DNA of 34,635 bases from the IMG/VR virus record IMGVR_UViG_3300012532_000009, positions 1-34,635 of that record, one strand, 5' to 3'. This stretch comes from a virus. Of this stretch, positions 22,672 through 29,634 are shown in pieces. How positions within the stretch are numbered: position 1 is the first letter of the stretch; each line of letters starts with the position of its first letter. Position numbers and translations under genes: made by a program. The notes below the pieces were generated by a model. It saw only the letters and a program-made list of their open reading frames with translations, did no database searches and had not been told where the DNA came from.

Positions 22672-22824
22672 GTGAACAAGACTGAGAAGGCCCGGGAACG
22701 GGAGAACGAGGTCAAGCGCCTTGAGGCTGATGGCCTGAAGGTTCTCGAAATCGCTCGAATCCTGAACATTTCCCCACAGGCGGTGTACGGCATCAAGGCC
22801 CGGATCGAGGCGAAGACGGCGTGA
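22672..22824 (+). CDS. Small HTH protein, first early gene (Cro-like position)
   Basis: 50 aa from GTG 22672. A charged N-terminal helix precedes a resolvase/Hin-type helix-turn-helix (LKVLEIARILNISPQAVYGI). It is divergent from the repressor and first in the early operon, the place of cro or excisionase in other temperate phages. No ribosome site is visible, which agrees with leaderless initiation at the predicted transcript start. Confidence 0.72.
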   Translation: MNKTEKARERENEVKRLEADGLKVLEIARILNISPQAVYGIKARIEAKTA

Positions 22825-22907
22825 TTCTCCTCGGCGCCGTGACCTGGGTTCTCTTGGTGACCCTGATCGTTCTCTTCCTCCGGGGGGCGAGCGATGAATC
22901 TGAGTGA
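22821..22907 (+). CDS. 28-residue membrane micropeptide
   Basis: GTG 22821 overlaps the HTH stop (GTGA) and the end overlaps the next gene's ATG. The peptide is nearly all membrane span (AVTWVLLVTLIVLFL) with an acidic C-terminus (DESE). Double overlap makes chance less likely. Function unknown. Confidence 0.55.
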   Translation: MILLGAVTWVLLVTLIVLFLRGASDESE

Positions 22908-23079
22908 CGAACTCGCCACCGCCTGTGGGGTGCGTTTCCTTGCCCATGCGGAGTGGTGTGAGACCTGTGACCCGGCCTGGTGGGACAAGGGGGTTCTCCG
23001 CCTATGCAACGCGGGCCGCGGGCTGTTCGGCACTTGGCTATTGGCCGTTCTCAATACCCCCGAAGAGGTGGGGGTTTGA
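22894..23079 (+). CDS. Small hypothetical protein with Cys pair
   Basis: 61 aa, purine-rich GGGGGGCGAG upstream of ATG. Contains EWCETCDPAWW and an aromatic, Leu-rich C-terminal helix. Stop overlaps the HNH start as TGATG. No family recognised. Confidence 0.6.
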   Translation: MNLSDELATACGVRFLAHAEWCETCDPAWWDKGVLRLCNAGRGLFGTWLLAVLNTPEEVGV

Positions 23080-23642
23080 TGTTGAGCCGTCCGCGGTGTG
23101 CTAAAGCCCTGCGGGCTTACAACACTTCCGACACTTGCGCTAGGCCTCAGGGACATAATGGACCGCACCATAGCGCCGCCTCGCAAAAGAAGCAGCTAGA
23201 ACGCGGGCTCCGTTATGCCAAAGAACACCCTGAGCAGCGGGCTGCGATCTATATCCGGTACAACCAGGCGCATCGACAGGACCGGGCTGAGTACGCACGC
23301 CGTCGTTATTGGTCACACCCCGAGAAGGCACGCGAAGCAGTGCGCCTTTACATGAAACAGAACCCCGAGAAGCGGGCCGAGACCCAGCGACGGCGTTATG
23401 CCCGAGCTCGCGGCGCCTCCGTAGTTGACGTTTTTACCAATCCAGAAATCTTCAAGCGGGATGGGTGGCGCTGTCATATCTGTAACCGGCGCGTTTCAAG
23501 ATCAGGCGCGAGCGTGGACCACCTGGTCCCGCTGGCGCTTGGTGGCGAACACACCAGGGCGAATGTTGCCACAGCCCACCGCAGATGCAATTCCCGCATG
23601 GGGGTCGCACGCCTAGCGGCTCAAATGAGGCTAGCCGTCTGA
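23079..23642 (+). CDS. HNH endonuclease with basic Tyr-rich spacer
   Basis: 187 aa. The N-terminus has a small Cys/His unit (RCAKALRAY, CARPQGHNGPHH). Residues ~35-115 are a repetitive basic helix with spaced Tyr (YARRRYWSHPEKAREAVRLY). Residues ~120-180 form the HNH core: RDGWRCHICNR, SVDHLVPLALGG, HRRCNSRMG. It probably cuts or nicks DNA as a homing enzyme in the early region. ATG 23079 chosen because of the TGATG overlap. Confidence 0.88.
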   Translation: MLSRPRCAKALRAYNTSDTCARPQGHNGPHHSAASQKKQLERGLRYAKEHPEQRAAIYIRYNQAHRQDRAEYARRRYWSHPEKAREAVRLYMKQNPEKRAETQRRRYARARGASVVDVFTNPEIFKRDGWRCHICNRRVSRSGASVDHLVPLALGGEHTRANVATAHRRCNSRMGVARLAAQMRLAV

Positions 23643-23791
23643 TGACGCCGCAGGTCGCCTGGGTGCTTCTGCTTTGTCCCCGGTGTCTGAATCAAGTCAG
23701 GGTGCGGCCAGGATTTACTGCGTCGTGTAGCGGGGGACGGCATCCGCGTACCGAGATGATTCAACCACCCCCTGAAAGGAAGCCCGCGTGA
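23642..23791 (+). CDS. Cys-rich mini-protein
   Basis: 49 aa, TGATG coupling. CPRC followed by a second Cys and His (ASCSGGRH) may bind one zinc. Function unknown; one of many CxxC mini-proteins of the early operon. Confidence 0.55.
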   Translation: MTPQVAWVLLLCPRCLNQVRVRPGFTASCSGGRHPRTEMIQPPPERKPA

Positions 23792-24087
23792 GTGCCACCA
23801 TCGGCCCCGGTTCTGGCATCTTGACGTCTGCCGCGAACGTAATCGTGCCCACGGAGGACACATTGTGGCGGTCTGGCGCTCGTGGCAACCAGCTAACTGT
23901 CCACCACGCCGACTGTCCTCGGCTTCGCACGGCCAAACGCAAGTGGCCGTGGCACTGGGCGAAGGGCAAGCCTCTGTGGGAGGTCTTTGATGCGCCGTGG
24001 AACTTCCCATGTCGGTGGTGCACAAGCAAGATAGAAAGCGGCCGACCACCATCGTCTAAGAGCACTTCTACGCAGGGGTCCGCGTGA
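23788..24087 (+). CDS. Hypothetical Trp/Cys-containing protein
   Basis: 99 aa, GTGA coupling. The middle has VHHADCPRLR and WHWAKGKPLWEVFDAPW, then CRWC; one His/Cys zinc site is plausible. The C-terminal tail is Ser-rich. No family recognised. Confidence 0.6.
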   Translation: MSATIGPGSGILTSAANVIVPTEDTLWRSGARGNQLTVHHADCPRLRTAKRKWPWHWAKGKPLWEVFDAPWNFPCRWCTSKIESGRPPSSKSTSTQGSA

Positions 24088-24296
24088 CCTGTCTATGGTG
24101 CGGCGACGTCCTGCTCCACATCGAATACGTGGGGTGGCGGCACAAGGACGGCACAGCGATTCGCCGTCAGTGCAACGAATGCGGTCGGCGTGTGCCCGAT
24201 CAGGGAAAGAGCCGCGTGTGTCCCATCTGTGGATGTACGGCGCTGGGTGAGCCCGACCCGGCCATACCGCAGTTCCCGATGAACAGCTTTGCCTAA
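24084..24296 (+). CDS. Double zinc-knuckle mini-protein
   Basis: 70 aa, GTGA coupling. CLWC, CNEC and CPIC pairs are spaced about 25 residues apart, a treble-clef or rubredoxin-like pattern. Probable nucleic-acid or protein adaptor. Function unknown. Confidence 0.6.
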   Translation: MTCLWCGDVLLHIEYVGWRHKDGTAIRRQCNECGRRVPDQGKSRVCPICGCTALGEPDPAIPQFPMNSFA

Positions 24297-24316
24297 TTAC
24301 AGAGAGGCGATGCGGC

Positions 24317-24613
24317 ATGCCAGAGAGTCTACGTGACGAGTGCTTGGAGGCGGCCCACGCGGAGAACCGCGAAGTGGCTGCGACTGCGGACCTGTGGATC
24401 CACGAAGGATTCGAACCAGATGAGTTGCCCTACGTCATCATGCAACTCGCCCGGGTGAACGACTGGATCCTGCAGGTCGTTGAAGCTGAGGAAACCCCGC
24501 TCGGCCGAGAACTCGTCCGTGTCTACAGCCGACCGCTTGAGAAATTCATCGGTAGTTACTCGGTCTGGCCGACGATTTCGACGCAACCCCCACCCGGGAC
24601 GGTCCTCGATTGA
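24317..24613 (+). CDS. Hypothetical helical acidic protein
   Basis: 98 aa, AGAGG ribosome site. Helices ESLRDECLEAAHAENREVA and YVIMQLARVNDWILQVVEA alternate with short loops. No recognised family; acidic character could mimic DNA but this is speculation. TTGA overlap with the next gene. Confidence 0.55.
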   Translation: MPESLRDECLEAAHAENREVAATADLWIHEGFEPDELPYVIMQLARVNDWILQVVEAEETPLGRELVRVYSRPLEKFIGSYSVWPTISTQPPPGTVLD

Positions 24614-24843
24614 CCGCCCGGGAACGCTTCCAGCGCCGCGCCGACGCACGCACGCAGGACCGGATGCGGGGACGTGCCTACTGCGGCATCTGCGGGTGGG
24701 CCGTGAGGCGAGATGGCGAACACCAAGATGACATGCTCGACACGGACCACCTTCCGCTGACCGTTGATGCGAAGTGGGCCGACATGCAGGAGCTTCGGCG
24801 TGGGTTCGTGCGCCGGCAGATTCAGCGGAAAGGACTAGTGTGA
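24610..24843 (+). CDS. Small protein with CxxC motif
   Basis: 77 aa from TTG 24610 (TTGA overlap). Basic N-terminal helix (RERFQRRADARTQDRMRG), a YCGICGW knuckle and a late helix with RRGFVRRQIQRK. It has one Cys pair and a pair of His that might complete a zinc site. Probable nucleic-acid contact. Confidence 0.55.
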   Translation: MTARERFQRRADARTQDRMRGRAYCGICGWAVRRDGEHQDDMLDTDHLPLTVDAKWADMQELRRGFVRRQIQRKGLV

Positions 24844-24962
24844 ATAAGAGTTCGGGGGTGGAGGCTACGTCCGGAGTGAGACCGGAAGCGGCCGCGCGGA
24901 GCCGAGTCAAGCGGCCAGTCGCCATCGTCCACCCCCGAATGATTCTTGGGGGATTGGAGTGA
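24840..24962 (+). CDS. 40-residue basic ORF
   Basis: Framed by GTGA overlaps on both sides, which is its main support. Contains RPEAAARSRVKRPVAIVHP. No motif recognised. Confidence 0.42.
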   Translation: MNKSSGVEATSGVRPEAAARSRVKRPVAIVHPRMILGGLE

Positions 24963-25135
24963 CCTACACCCCTCGCCCGCCGTCCGACGAAGAGATCGAG
25001 GCGGCGTTCGCCGGCCTGGAGAAGTCTTACGACCTGGACCGGTTCAAGCTGCCACCCCGTTGTCCGCTTTGCGGGCAAACATTTGATGAAGGCGAGGATC
25101 TTCGGACCGCAGAGGCGCGCCGGGAGGGGCAGTGA
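24959..25135 (+). CDS. 58-residue protein with CPLCG knuckle
   Basis: GTG 24959, GTGA overlap at both ends. Acidic helix (DEEIEAAFAGLEKSYDLDRF), then PRCPLCGQTF, then a charged tail. Too short for routine gene callers. Probably a half zinc ribbon. Confidence 0.55.
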   Translation: MTYTPRPPSDEEIEAAFAGLEKSYDLDRFKLPPRCPLCGQTFDEGEDLRTAEARREGQ

Positions 25136-25803
25136 CCAGCAAGTTCGACTTCTCCGAGTCCGACTACATCGAGGTCGCCAAGAGGATCGATGCCTTCCGC
25201 GCCAAGCACCCCGAAGGAACTCTACAGGTGCGGATAGTGGAGCTGCCTGAGGCCTTCGCGGACAAGTTCATCGCGGTAGAAGCAGCCGCCTTCCGTAACA
25301 TGGATGATACGCGTCCGGGCATCGAGCTGGCCTGGGAGCCAGTCCCAGGCGCTACTCCATTTACTAAGAATTCGGAACTTCAGAACGCGGCGACGTCCGC
25401 GATCGGGCGGGCCCTAATCGCGGTCGGCGCGGCATCTTCCAAGGGTGCATCGTTCGAGGAGGTCCGCAATCGCCGCGCCGAGAATACAAGCTTGGCGGGG
25501 GAACCGGGAGATGCTTTGCGGCCACCAGGAGTGGAGACGGCTTCCGCCCCCGCCAAAAAGCTAGCCGGGAGTGGGGCCGACCGACTTCATGAGGCCGACC
25601 TTGAAGGTGGCCTCACCCCCGGCGCCCTACCTGATTTCACCATTCAATCCGGACCCCTTAAGGGCTATCTGGCAAGCGAGGCCGCATATAAGCGGCCGAA
25701 GGTCTTCGCCGCGTGGCTTCCGAAGGCACTTGAGGAGGGGCAGATTCCAGAAGCTGACCAAGCAGCCGCAATTGCTCGGCTAAGGGAGGCAAGTGGTGAA
25801 TAG
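25132..25803 (+). CDS. Putative recombination (ssDNA annealing) protein
   Basis: 223 aa, GTG 25132. Residues ~11-100 hold DYIEVAKRIDAFRAKHPEG and then NSELQNAATSAIGRALIAVG (80-99); the latter pattern is shared by phage annealing proteins of the Erf/Rad52-like group and by an actinophage family of unnamed proteins. The linker 115-165 is low complexity and the C-terminal 60 residues form a separate small domain (PDFTIQSGPLKGYLASEAAY). Position before replication genes fits recombination. The family call is tentative. Confidence 0.55.
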   Translation: MTSKFDFSESDYIEVAKRIDAFRAKHPEGTLQVRIVELPEAFADKFIAVEAAAFRNMDDTRPGIELAWEPVPGATPFTKNSELQNAATSAIGRALIAVGAASSKGASFEEVRNRRAENTSLAGEPGDALRPPGVETASAPAKKLAGSGADRLHEADLEGGLTPGALPDFTIQSGPLKGYLASEAAYKRPKVFAAWLPKALEEGQIPEADQAAAIARLREASGE

Positions 25804-25945
25804 GGAAGAACTGATTCAGTTTTGTGGTGGATGCCGCCTACGACACTGGCTCGCTGGTGAGCGAGATCGTAGATGCCAAGGTGGACTTGGCCGCGCTGGA
25901 TGCGGACACGTTGACATGGTTTGCCCGCGTGGGCTTGATTCGTGA
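25796..25945 (+). CDS. Possible 49-residue Cys-rich overlapping ORF
   Basis: GTG 25796 has the excellent ribosome site AGGGAGG six bases upstream, better than that of the larger frame at 25824. The peptide has CGGC and three more Cys. It overlaps the start of the larger gene in another frame, so one of the two starts must be wrong or both are used. Confidence 0.35.
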   Translation: MNREELIQFCGGCRLRHWLAGERDRRCQGGLGRAGCGHVDMVCPRGLDS

Positions 25946-26303
25946 GGCGGGCGACCGCCTTCATGTTGACCGGGGTGGGCCCGATATGCTCAGTGAGAAC
26001 GACACAGCGCCTGGCCCCGCCCCCGGTCCCTCTGGACGCAACCCCCGGGCCTGGTTGTATCTGCACCACGTCAAGCTCGAGATCAATGGAGCGCTGAAGC
26101 GGCTGATCGACTTCACCGTCGAGGACGTAGACGCCTTCACCCGAGACGCAGTCCGGTATCGCCGGGCGTGGGAAGCCCGCGTGGAGTTCGGGATTGCCGC
26201 GATGAAGAAGCTCACCGCCCGGCGTAAGAACAAGATCAGCCAGCTTCCTCAGAAGGACCAGGAAGAGCTCGAGGCGCTGGCGAGTGAGGCGTGGTCCCGG
26301 TGA
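25824..26303 (+). CDS. Hypothetical helical protein
   Basis: 159 aa from GTG 25824; ATG 25986 is an alternative that would avoid overlap with the small ORF. The C-terminal half is helical and basic (AAMKKLTARRKNKISQLPQK), the middle carries LKRLIDFTVEDVDAFTRDAV. Codon third positions are GC-rich, in favour of a real gene. No family recognised. Confidence 0.6.
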   Translation: MVDAAYDTGSLVSEIVDAKVDLAALDADTLTWFARVGLIREAGDRLHVDRGGPDMLSENDTAPGPAPGPSGRNPRAWLYLHHVKLEINGALKRLIDFTVEDVDAFTRDAVRYRRAWEARVEFGIAAMKKLTARRKNKISQLPQKDQEELEALASEAWSR

Positions 26304-27328
26304 GCGTAGTGGCCGAGGATCTAACTGAGACCGACGTCGGTGGTGGCTACACGCGCTACCGGGACCACCACACCGAAGAACTGGGGCAGCTGGCCAGTGC
26401 ATTTGACCAAGTGAGGAAGACGCGGCTGGCTCTAACCCAGCGCGGGCTCATGCCCCACTCCGCAGCCATCCTCAAGACCGAAGAGGCCCTGGGCCGAGCG
26501 TTGAACAAGACGCTCCGTGCCCACGCGGCATGGCCCTGGCTCTCTCAATTCCCCGGACTGGGTGGGGTACACACAGCGCGGCTCATCTCCCGCATAGGTG
26601 ATCCCCTGCGGTTCCCGGGCCGAGTATGCGCAAAGGGCCACCACTTGCCGAGTGATTACGCCGGCGAGGTGTGTGCGAGCCCGATATGGAACAGCCCCGA
26701 AGAGGTCCCTGAGGCCGATAGCCGCGATGGGGCTGAGGGTTGGGCGGGTGCCGACGAGGCAACCTGTGAGAACGAGACCGCGAATGCTGGCACCTGCCTA
26801 GCCCCGGTCGGGCCAATACGCCGCGGCACGGGAGTCCAGTCCCTTTGGCATTTCTGCGGGGTCCACGTAGTCGGCGGCCGCGCTCCGCGCTTGCGTAAGG
26901 GCGTGAAGGCCGACTGGGATCCCATCGCCCGGACCTGCCTTTTGATGCCGGGGGGAATTGCAGAGCAGATTGTCCGTCTCCGCGTGCCCGTGTATCGACA
27001 GAAGTATGAAGAAAAGAAAGCACTGCTAGCAAGCCTGCGGGGGGCCGAATGTCGCCTTGAGCCCGAGCGGAAGGATGATCCCCCGCAAGATATTCGCGGA
27101 GCCGCCTGGAGCAATGAGACCGAGGCCTTCAATGGCTCCGCTACGGGGGGGGCCGAAGACCTCGGTGAGCCCGATCTCCGAAATGGCCCCCTCCGCCCCT
27201 TTCAGATAGAAGGGATCGCTCGAAAGGTGGCGGCGAAGGCCTTCCTGGGCGATCTGTTGACGGCGTGGAAGCGGCTGGTCCTCGAGTGCCCCAGTGAGAC
27301 CGAGAAGGACTTTGGGGGCCAGCCGTGA
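26300..27328 (+). CDS. IS110-like transposase C-terminal domain protein, stand-alone
   Basis: 342 aa from GTG 26300. Residues ~79-105 (WLSQFPGLGGVHTARLISRI, then GDPLRF) match the helix-hairpin-helix opening of the IS110/IS116/IS902 Tnp domain. LWHFCGVHVVGG at ~182-193, RKGVKADWDPIARTCLL at ~199-215 and a late ARKVAAKAFLGDLLTAW also follow that family. The N-terminal DEDD RuvC-like domain is missing and the neighbouring gene does not supply it. Residues ~108-166 are a Cys/His-rich insertion (VCAKGHH, EVCAS, ATCEN, GTCLA), probably metal-binding. No catalytic-serine SG motif is obvious. More likely a domesticated DNA-binding factor than a mobile element. Confidence 0.62.
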   Translation: MSVVAEDLTETDVGGGYTRYRDHHTEELGQLASAFDQVRKTRLALTQRGLMPHSAAILKTEEALGRALNKTLRAHAAWPWLSQFPGLGGVHTARLISRIGDPLRFPGRVCAKGHHLPSDYAGEVCASPIWNSPEEVPEADSRDGAEGWAGADEATCENETANAGTCLAPVGPIRRGTGVQSLWHFCGVHVVGGRAPRLRKGVKADWDPIARTCLLMPGGIAEQIVRLRVPVYRQKYEEKKALLASLRGAECRLEPERKDDPPQDIRGAAWSNETEAFNGSATGGAEDLGEPDLRNGPLRPFQIEGIARKVAAKAFLGDLLTAWKRLVLECPSETEKDFGGQP

Positions 27329-27420
27329 GCCTCACCGCCGTCTTCGGAGTCATGATCGCCGTCTTCTTCACCACCCTGGCGATTCTCGCCTACGTCTGGC
27401 ACGGAGATGACAGTGACTAA
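27325..27420 (+). CDS. 31-residue membrane micropeptide
   Basis: GTG 27325 overlaps the previous stop (GTGA) and the 3' end overlaps the next ATG. Single span (FGVMIAVFFTTLAILAYVW) with an acidic tail (GDDSD). Same design as the 22821 peptide. Function unknown. Confidence 0.55.
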   Translation: MSLTAVFGVMIAVFFTTLAILAYVWHGDDSD

Positions 27421-27634
27421 AGACATCCGCCACGTCGTCCTGTGTGACATGTGCGGCGTGACCACGCCGTGGGACGAGCGAGCCGAACACTGGTTCCAGC
27501 TCAGCCGCATTACGGGTGAACCGCCCAAGTGGGATCCACGCGGGCCAAGGGTGCCGCTGGATCGCTGGGCGATCTGTTCGCCTGAGTGCCTATCCGCGTT
27601 CGTGAACCTCATGTACGAGAAGGACCGCGCTTGA
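27407..27634 (+). CDS. Zinc-finger mini-protein
   Basis: 75 aa. CDMC near the N-terminus and CSPEC near the end, with WDERAEHWFQLSR between, suggest a zinc-bound fold. The stop overlaps the replication gene start (TGATG). Confidence 0.62.
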   Translation: MTVTKDIRHVVLCDMCGVTTPWDERAEHWFQLSRITGEPPKWDPRGPRVPLDRWAICSPECLSAFVNLMYEKDRA

Positions 27635-28344
27635 TGCCCTACGCACAACTCGATGACCTCTTCCCAGATCACCCGAAGGTCGTGGGTCTTTCAGACGCGG
27701 CCTTCCGCGTGCACCTCTCAGGGATAATCCACTGTGCCCGAATCATGACCGACGGATTCGTCTTGAAGCGCTTGCCGGCAGGTTGGCACAAGAAGGCGAA
27801 GCAGGCGGTGGCCGAACTTGAGGCAGCCGGCTTGTGGGAGCCGGTGGCTGAGGGCTGGCAGATTCACGACTACCTGGATTGGAACAGAAGCCGCGCCGAG
27901 ATCCTCACGCACCGGGAACAAACAAGGCGGCAGCGGGTGGATGCTGGTAAGTCCAGGGCCGCGTCTGCCCAGCGAGTCGCTGGTCGCTTCGCTGGTAATC
28001 CCGCTGGTGGCCCCGGTGGTGATTCCGCTGGTACACGCGGGACCAGCCCAAAGCCTATACCGAACTTAAGATCTTTAGATCTTCCGGCTGACGCCGGCGA
28101 AACAGGGTGGAAACCCACGCCGAACGGTTGGACAGACACCCAAACCGCCCTCGTTCGCAAGCTCCAAGAACACGATCCTGGGTGGGAAAAACTCACTCCT
28201 TCGGCGCTGAACAAGCTGTCTCGAGAATTTGGGAAACCGCTGGTTACCCAGGCCCTTCAGCATGCGTGGGAGGACCGCGTGGAAGCCAAGGAAGCCTACC
28301 CCCTCCTCGCGGCGATCTGCATGTCGATCAAGGCGAACTCGTGA
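27634..28344 (+). CDS. Replication initiation / replisome organiser protein (DnaD-like N-terminus)
   Basis: 236 aa. The opening YAQLDDLFPDHPKVVGLSDA is the typical winged-helix start of phage replisome organisers related to DnaD/DnaB-type loaders, followed by AVAELEAAGLWEPVAEGW and IHDYLDWNRSR. A Gly/Ala/Pro-rich linker (AGNPAGGPGG) at about 125-150 joins a helical C-terminal domain (ALNKLSREFGKPLVTQALQH). It should bind the origin and recruit the host helicase. An AT-rich inverted repeat inside the linker DNA may be the origin. Confidence 0.75.
   Translation: MPYAQLDDLFPDHPKVVGLSDAAFRVHLSGIIHCARIMTDGFVLKRLPAGWHKKAKQAVAELEAAGLWEPVAEGWQIHDYLDWNRSRAEILTHREQTRRQRVDAGKSRAASAQRVAGRFAGNPAGGPGGDSAGTRGTSPKPIPNLRSLDLPADAGETGWKPTPNGWTDTQTALVRKLQEHDPGWEKLTPSALNKLSREFGKPLVTQALQHAWEDRVEAKEAYPLLAAICMSIKANS
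28068..28083. repeat. AT-rich inverted repeat in the replication gene, origin candidate
   Basis: AAGATCT-TT-AGATCTT is an inverted repeat in a local AT-rich patch between GC-rich stretches, inside the linker of the replication protein gene. Some phages (lambda O is the model) keep the origin at this spot. There is only one such element, so support is modest. Confidence 0.4.
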
Positions 28345-28652
28345 CGAACGAGACCTATCTCCTGCAAAAGCGCCAGTTCTACGGCAAGGGTGCGGCGCTT
28401 TCTCTCGGGCTCTCCCAGAAGGAAGACGCCGCCGGCTTTCCCTCCGCCGTAGCCATGATTCGGATCCGCCACGGACTCCTGAAAGACCCCGAGTGGGAAC
28501 GCATGTATCACGAATACCTAGCCCTAATCCGCGCGGAAAGACGCGTGAAAAGCTCGCAAAGTCGGATGGAAGCGGAACCAATTTCGGTCGACGAAAAGGC
28601 CGTGGAAACGAAGCGCACCGCGGCGCGGAAGGCAGCCGAATTCGATGGGTGA
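28341..28652 (+). CDS. Hypothetical protein after the replication gene
   Basis: 103 aa, GTG 28341 (GTGA). Basic and helical (YLLQKRQFYGKGAALSLGLS, then HEYLALIRAERRVKSS). Position next to the initiator suggests a replication partner, for example a loader subunit; nothing in the sequence proves it. Confidence 0.6.
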   Translation: MTNETYLLQKRQFYGKGAALSLGLSQKEDAAGFPSAVAMIRIRHGLLKDPEWERMYHEYLALIRAERRVKSSQSRMEAEPISVDEKAVETKRTAARKAAEFDG

Positions 28653-28884
28653 ATTCCCCCTCAAGATCCAGCAGGCGCTTGAGGACGCCGTCGCGGAGAG
28701 CGGAATGGTTACGGCTGACGAGATTCTGGGCCGCCGACGCTTTCAACACGTGGTGGCCGCACGGCGAAACTTCGCCCGCAAGCTCCGCACACTGGGGCTT
28801 TCCTACCCGGCGATCTCTGACGTGCTTGGGATGGACCACACGTCGGTTATGTACCTGTGTGGGGCGAGGAGGATCAAGAGATGA
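28645..28884 (+). CDS. DnaA domain IV-like DNA-binding protein, stand-alone
   Basis: 79 aa. HVVAARRNFARKLRTLGLSY, then PAISDVLGMDHTSVMYLCG, mirrors the C-terminal domain of DnaA, where the helix-turn-helix is followed by a DHTSV/DHSTV signature that contacts the DnaA box; here DHTSV lies at residues 64-68. AAA+ ATPase and other DnaA domains are absent. It may bind DnaA boxes of phage or host and aid or block initiation. It overlaps its neighbours by a few bases. Confidence 0.68.
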   Translation: MGEFPLKIQQALEDAVAESGMVTADEILGRRRFQHVVAARRNFARKLRTLGLSYPAISDVLGMDHTSVMYLCGARRIKR

Positions 28885-29114
28885 AGAAGGTCGAGCGAGT
28901 GACATCGGCATATCTGTGCGACCGACTCGGGCTGTCCTACCGAATGCTGGACTATTACGCCCGGCTTGGCCTGAATCCCGGCAGGGGCAGTGGCCGCGCT
29001 CGCAAGTGGACCCGAGAGCAGGCGGAAACACTCGAGAAGATTGTTGCCCTGCAGTCGAGCGTCCGGAGGGCACGACAGGAGATCAGCAGCCTGCTTCAGG
29101 GTGGCTCTGCGTGA
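28881..29114 (+). CDS. MerR-like HTH protein
   Basis: 77 aa, ATGA overlap. A winged helix-turn-helix pattern (AYLCDRLGLSYRMLDYYARL, then GRARKWTREQAETLEKI) is close to the N-terminus of MerR-type regulators but without an effector domain. May regulate early genes or act as an excisionase. Lies directly before the WhiB-like gene. Confidence 0.65.
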   Translation: MKKVERVTSAYLCDRLGLSYRMLDYYARLGLNPGRGSGRARKWTREQAETLEKIVALQSSVRRARQEISSLLQGGSA

Positions 29115-29620
29115 GGCTCGGCCCGCTGATCCGCGAGTTCCGGTACGCCGTGAGGCCAGAGTACGCACCCTGGATGGCGGATGCGGCCTGCGCGGACATG
29201 GATCCAGACGTGTTCTTCTATCCAGACAACCGCACTGGTGGAAGTTACTACGACGAGGCCCGAGCGGCCTGCGCTTCATGTCCGGTTCTGACGGAATGTC
29301 GGGAGTGGGGAGATCGGGTGGAATCTGCGATACCGCCGAGCGGCTGGTTCGGGATGCTGGCCGGGGAAACACCGAGCGAGCGGAAGGCGCGGCGACATCG
29401 CCCGAATCAAAGCAAGTACCTAAAGCCGGCGTGCCGCCACGGGCACCCCTATGACGAGGCAAATACGCACATCCATACACGCCTTGACGGGGTTATCCAT
29501 CGGCGATGCCGCACCTGCAACAGGGCGAGGGTTTCCAGAGGAGAAGCTTCCAGGGGGCGAGCCAGGCTGACGGGGAAGGGGCCGGCTCGTTCCCTGGAAT
29601 CACCGCGGAGGTCGGCATAA
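29111..29620 (+). CDS. WhiB-family regulator with C-terminal zinc-finger extension
   Basis: 169 aa, GTG 29111 (GTGA). The four Fe-S cluster cysteines are Cys27, Cys54, Cys57 and Cys63 (AACADM; CASCPVLTEC), followed by the turn GWFGMLAG in place of the usual GVWGG-type loop and a basic stretch ERKARRHR. Actinophage WhiB proteins can bind host sigma factor and block superinfection or septation. Residues ~107-140 add a CxxGH plus CRTC knuckle (Cys108, Cys133, Cys136) of the kind seen in phage homing nucleases, so this is a fusion. It fixes the host phylum as Actinobacteria. Confidence 0.83.
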   Translation: MRLGPLIREFRYAVRPEYAPWMADAACADMDPDVFFYPDNRTGGSYYDEARAACASCPVLTECREWGDRVESAIPPSGWFGMLAGETPSERKARRHRPNQSKYLKPACRHGHPYDEANTHIHTRLDGVIHRRCRTCNRARVSRGEASRGRARLTGKGPARSLESPRRSA

Positions 29621-29634
29621 AGGCCATAATAAGC

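Noticed and set aside
24329-25078. 249-codon minus-strand ORF
   Set aside because: Antisense to five coupled plus-strand genes; no motif.
28229-29110. Long plus-strand frame upstream of the WhiB-like start
   Set aside because: It overlaps four coupled genes in another frame and has shadow composition; only the part from GTG 29111 is protein-like.
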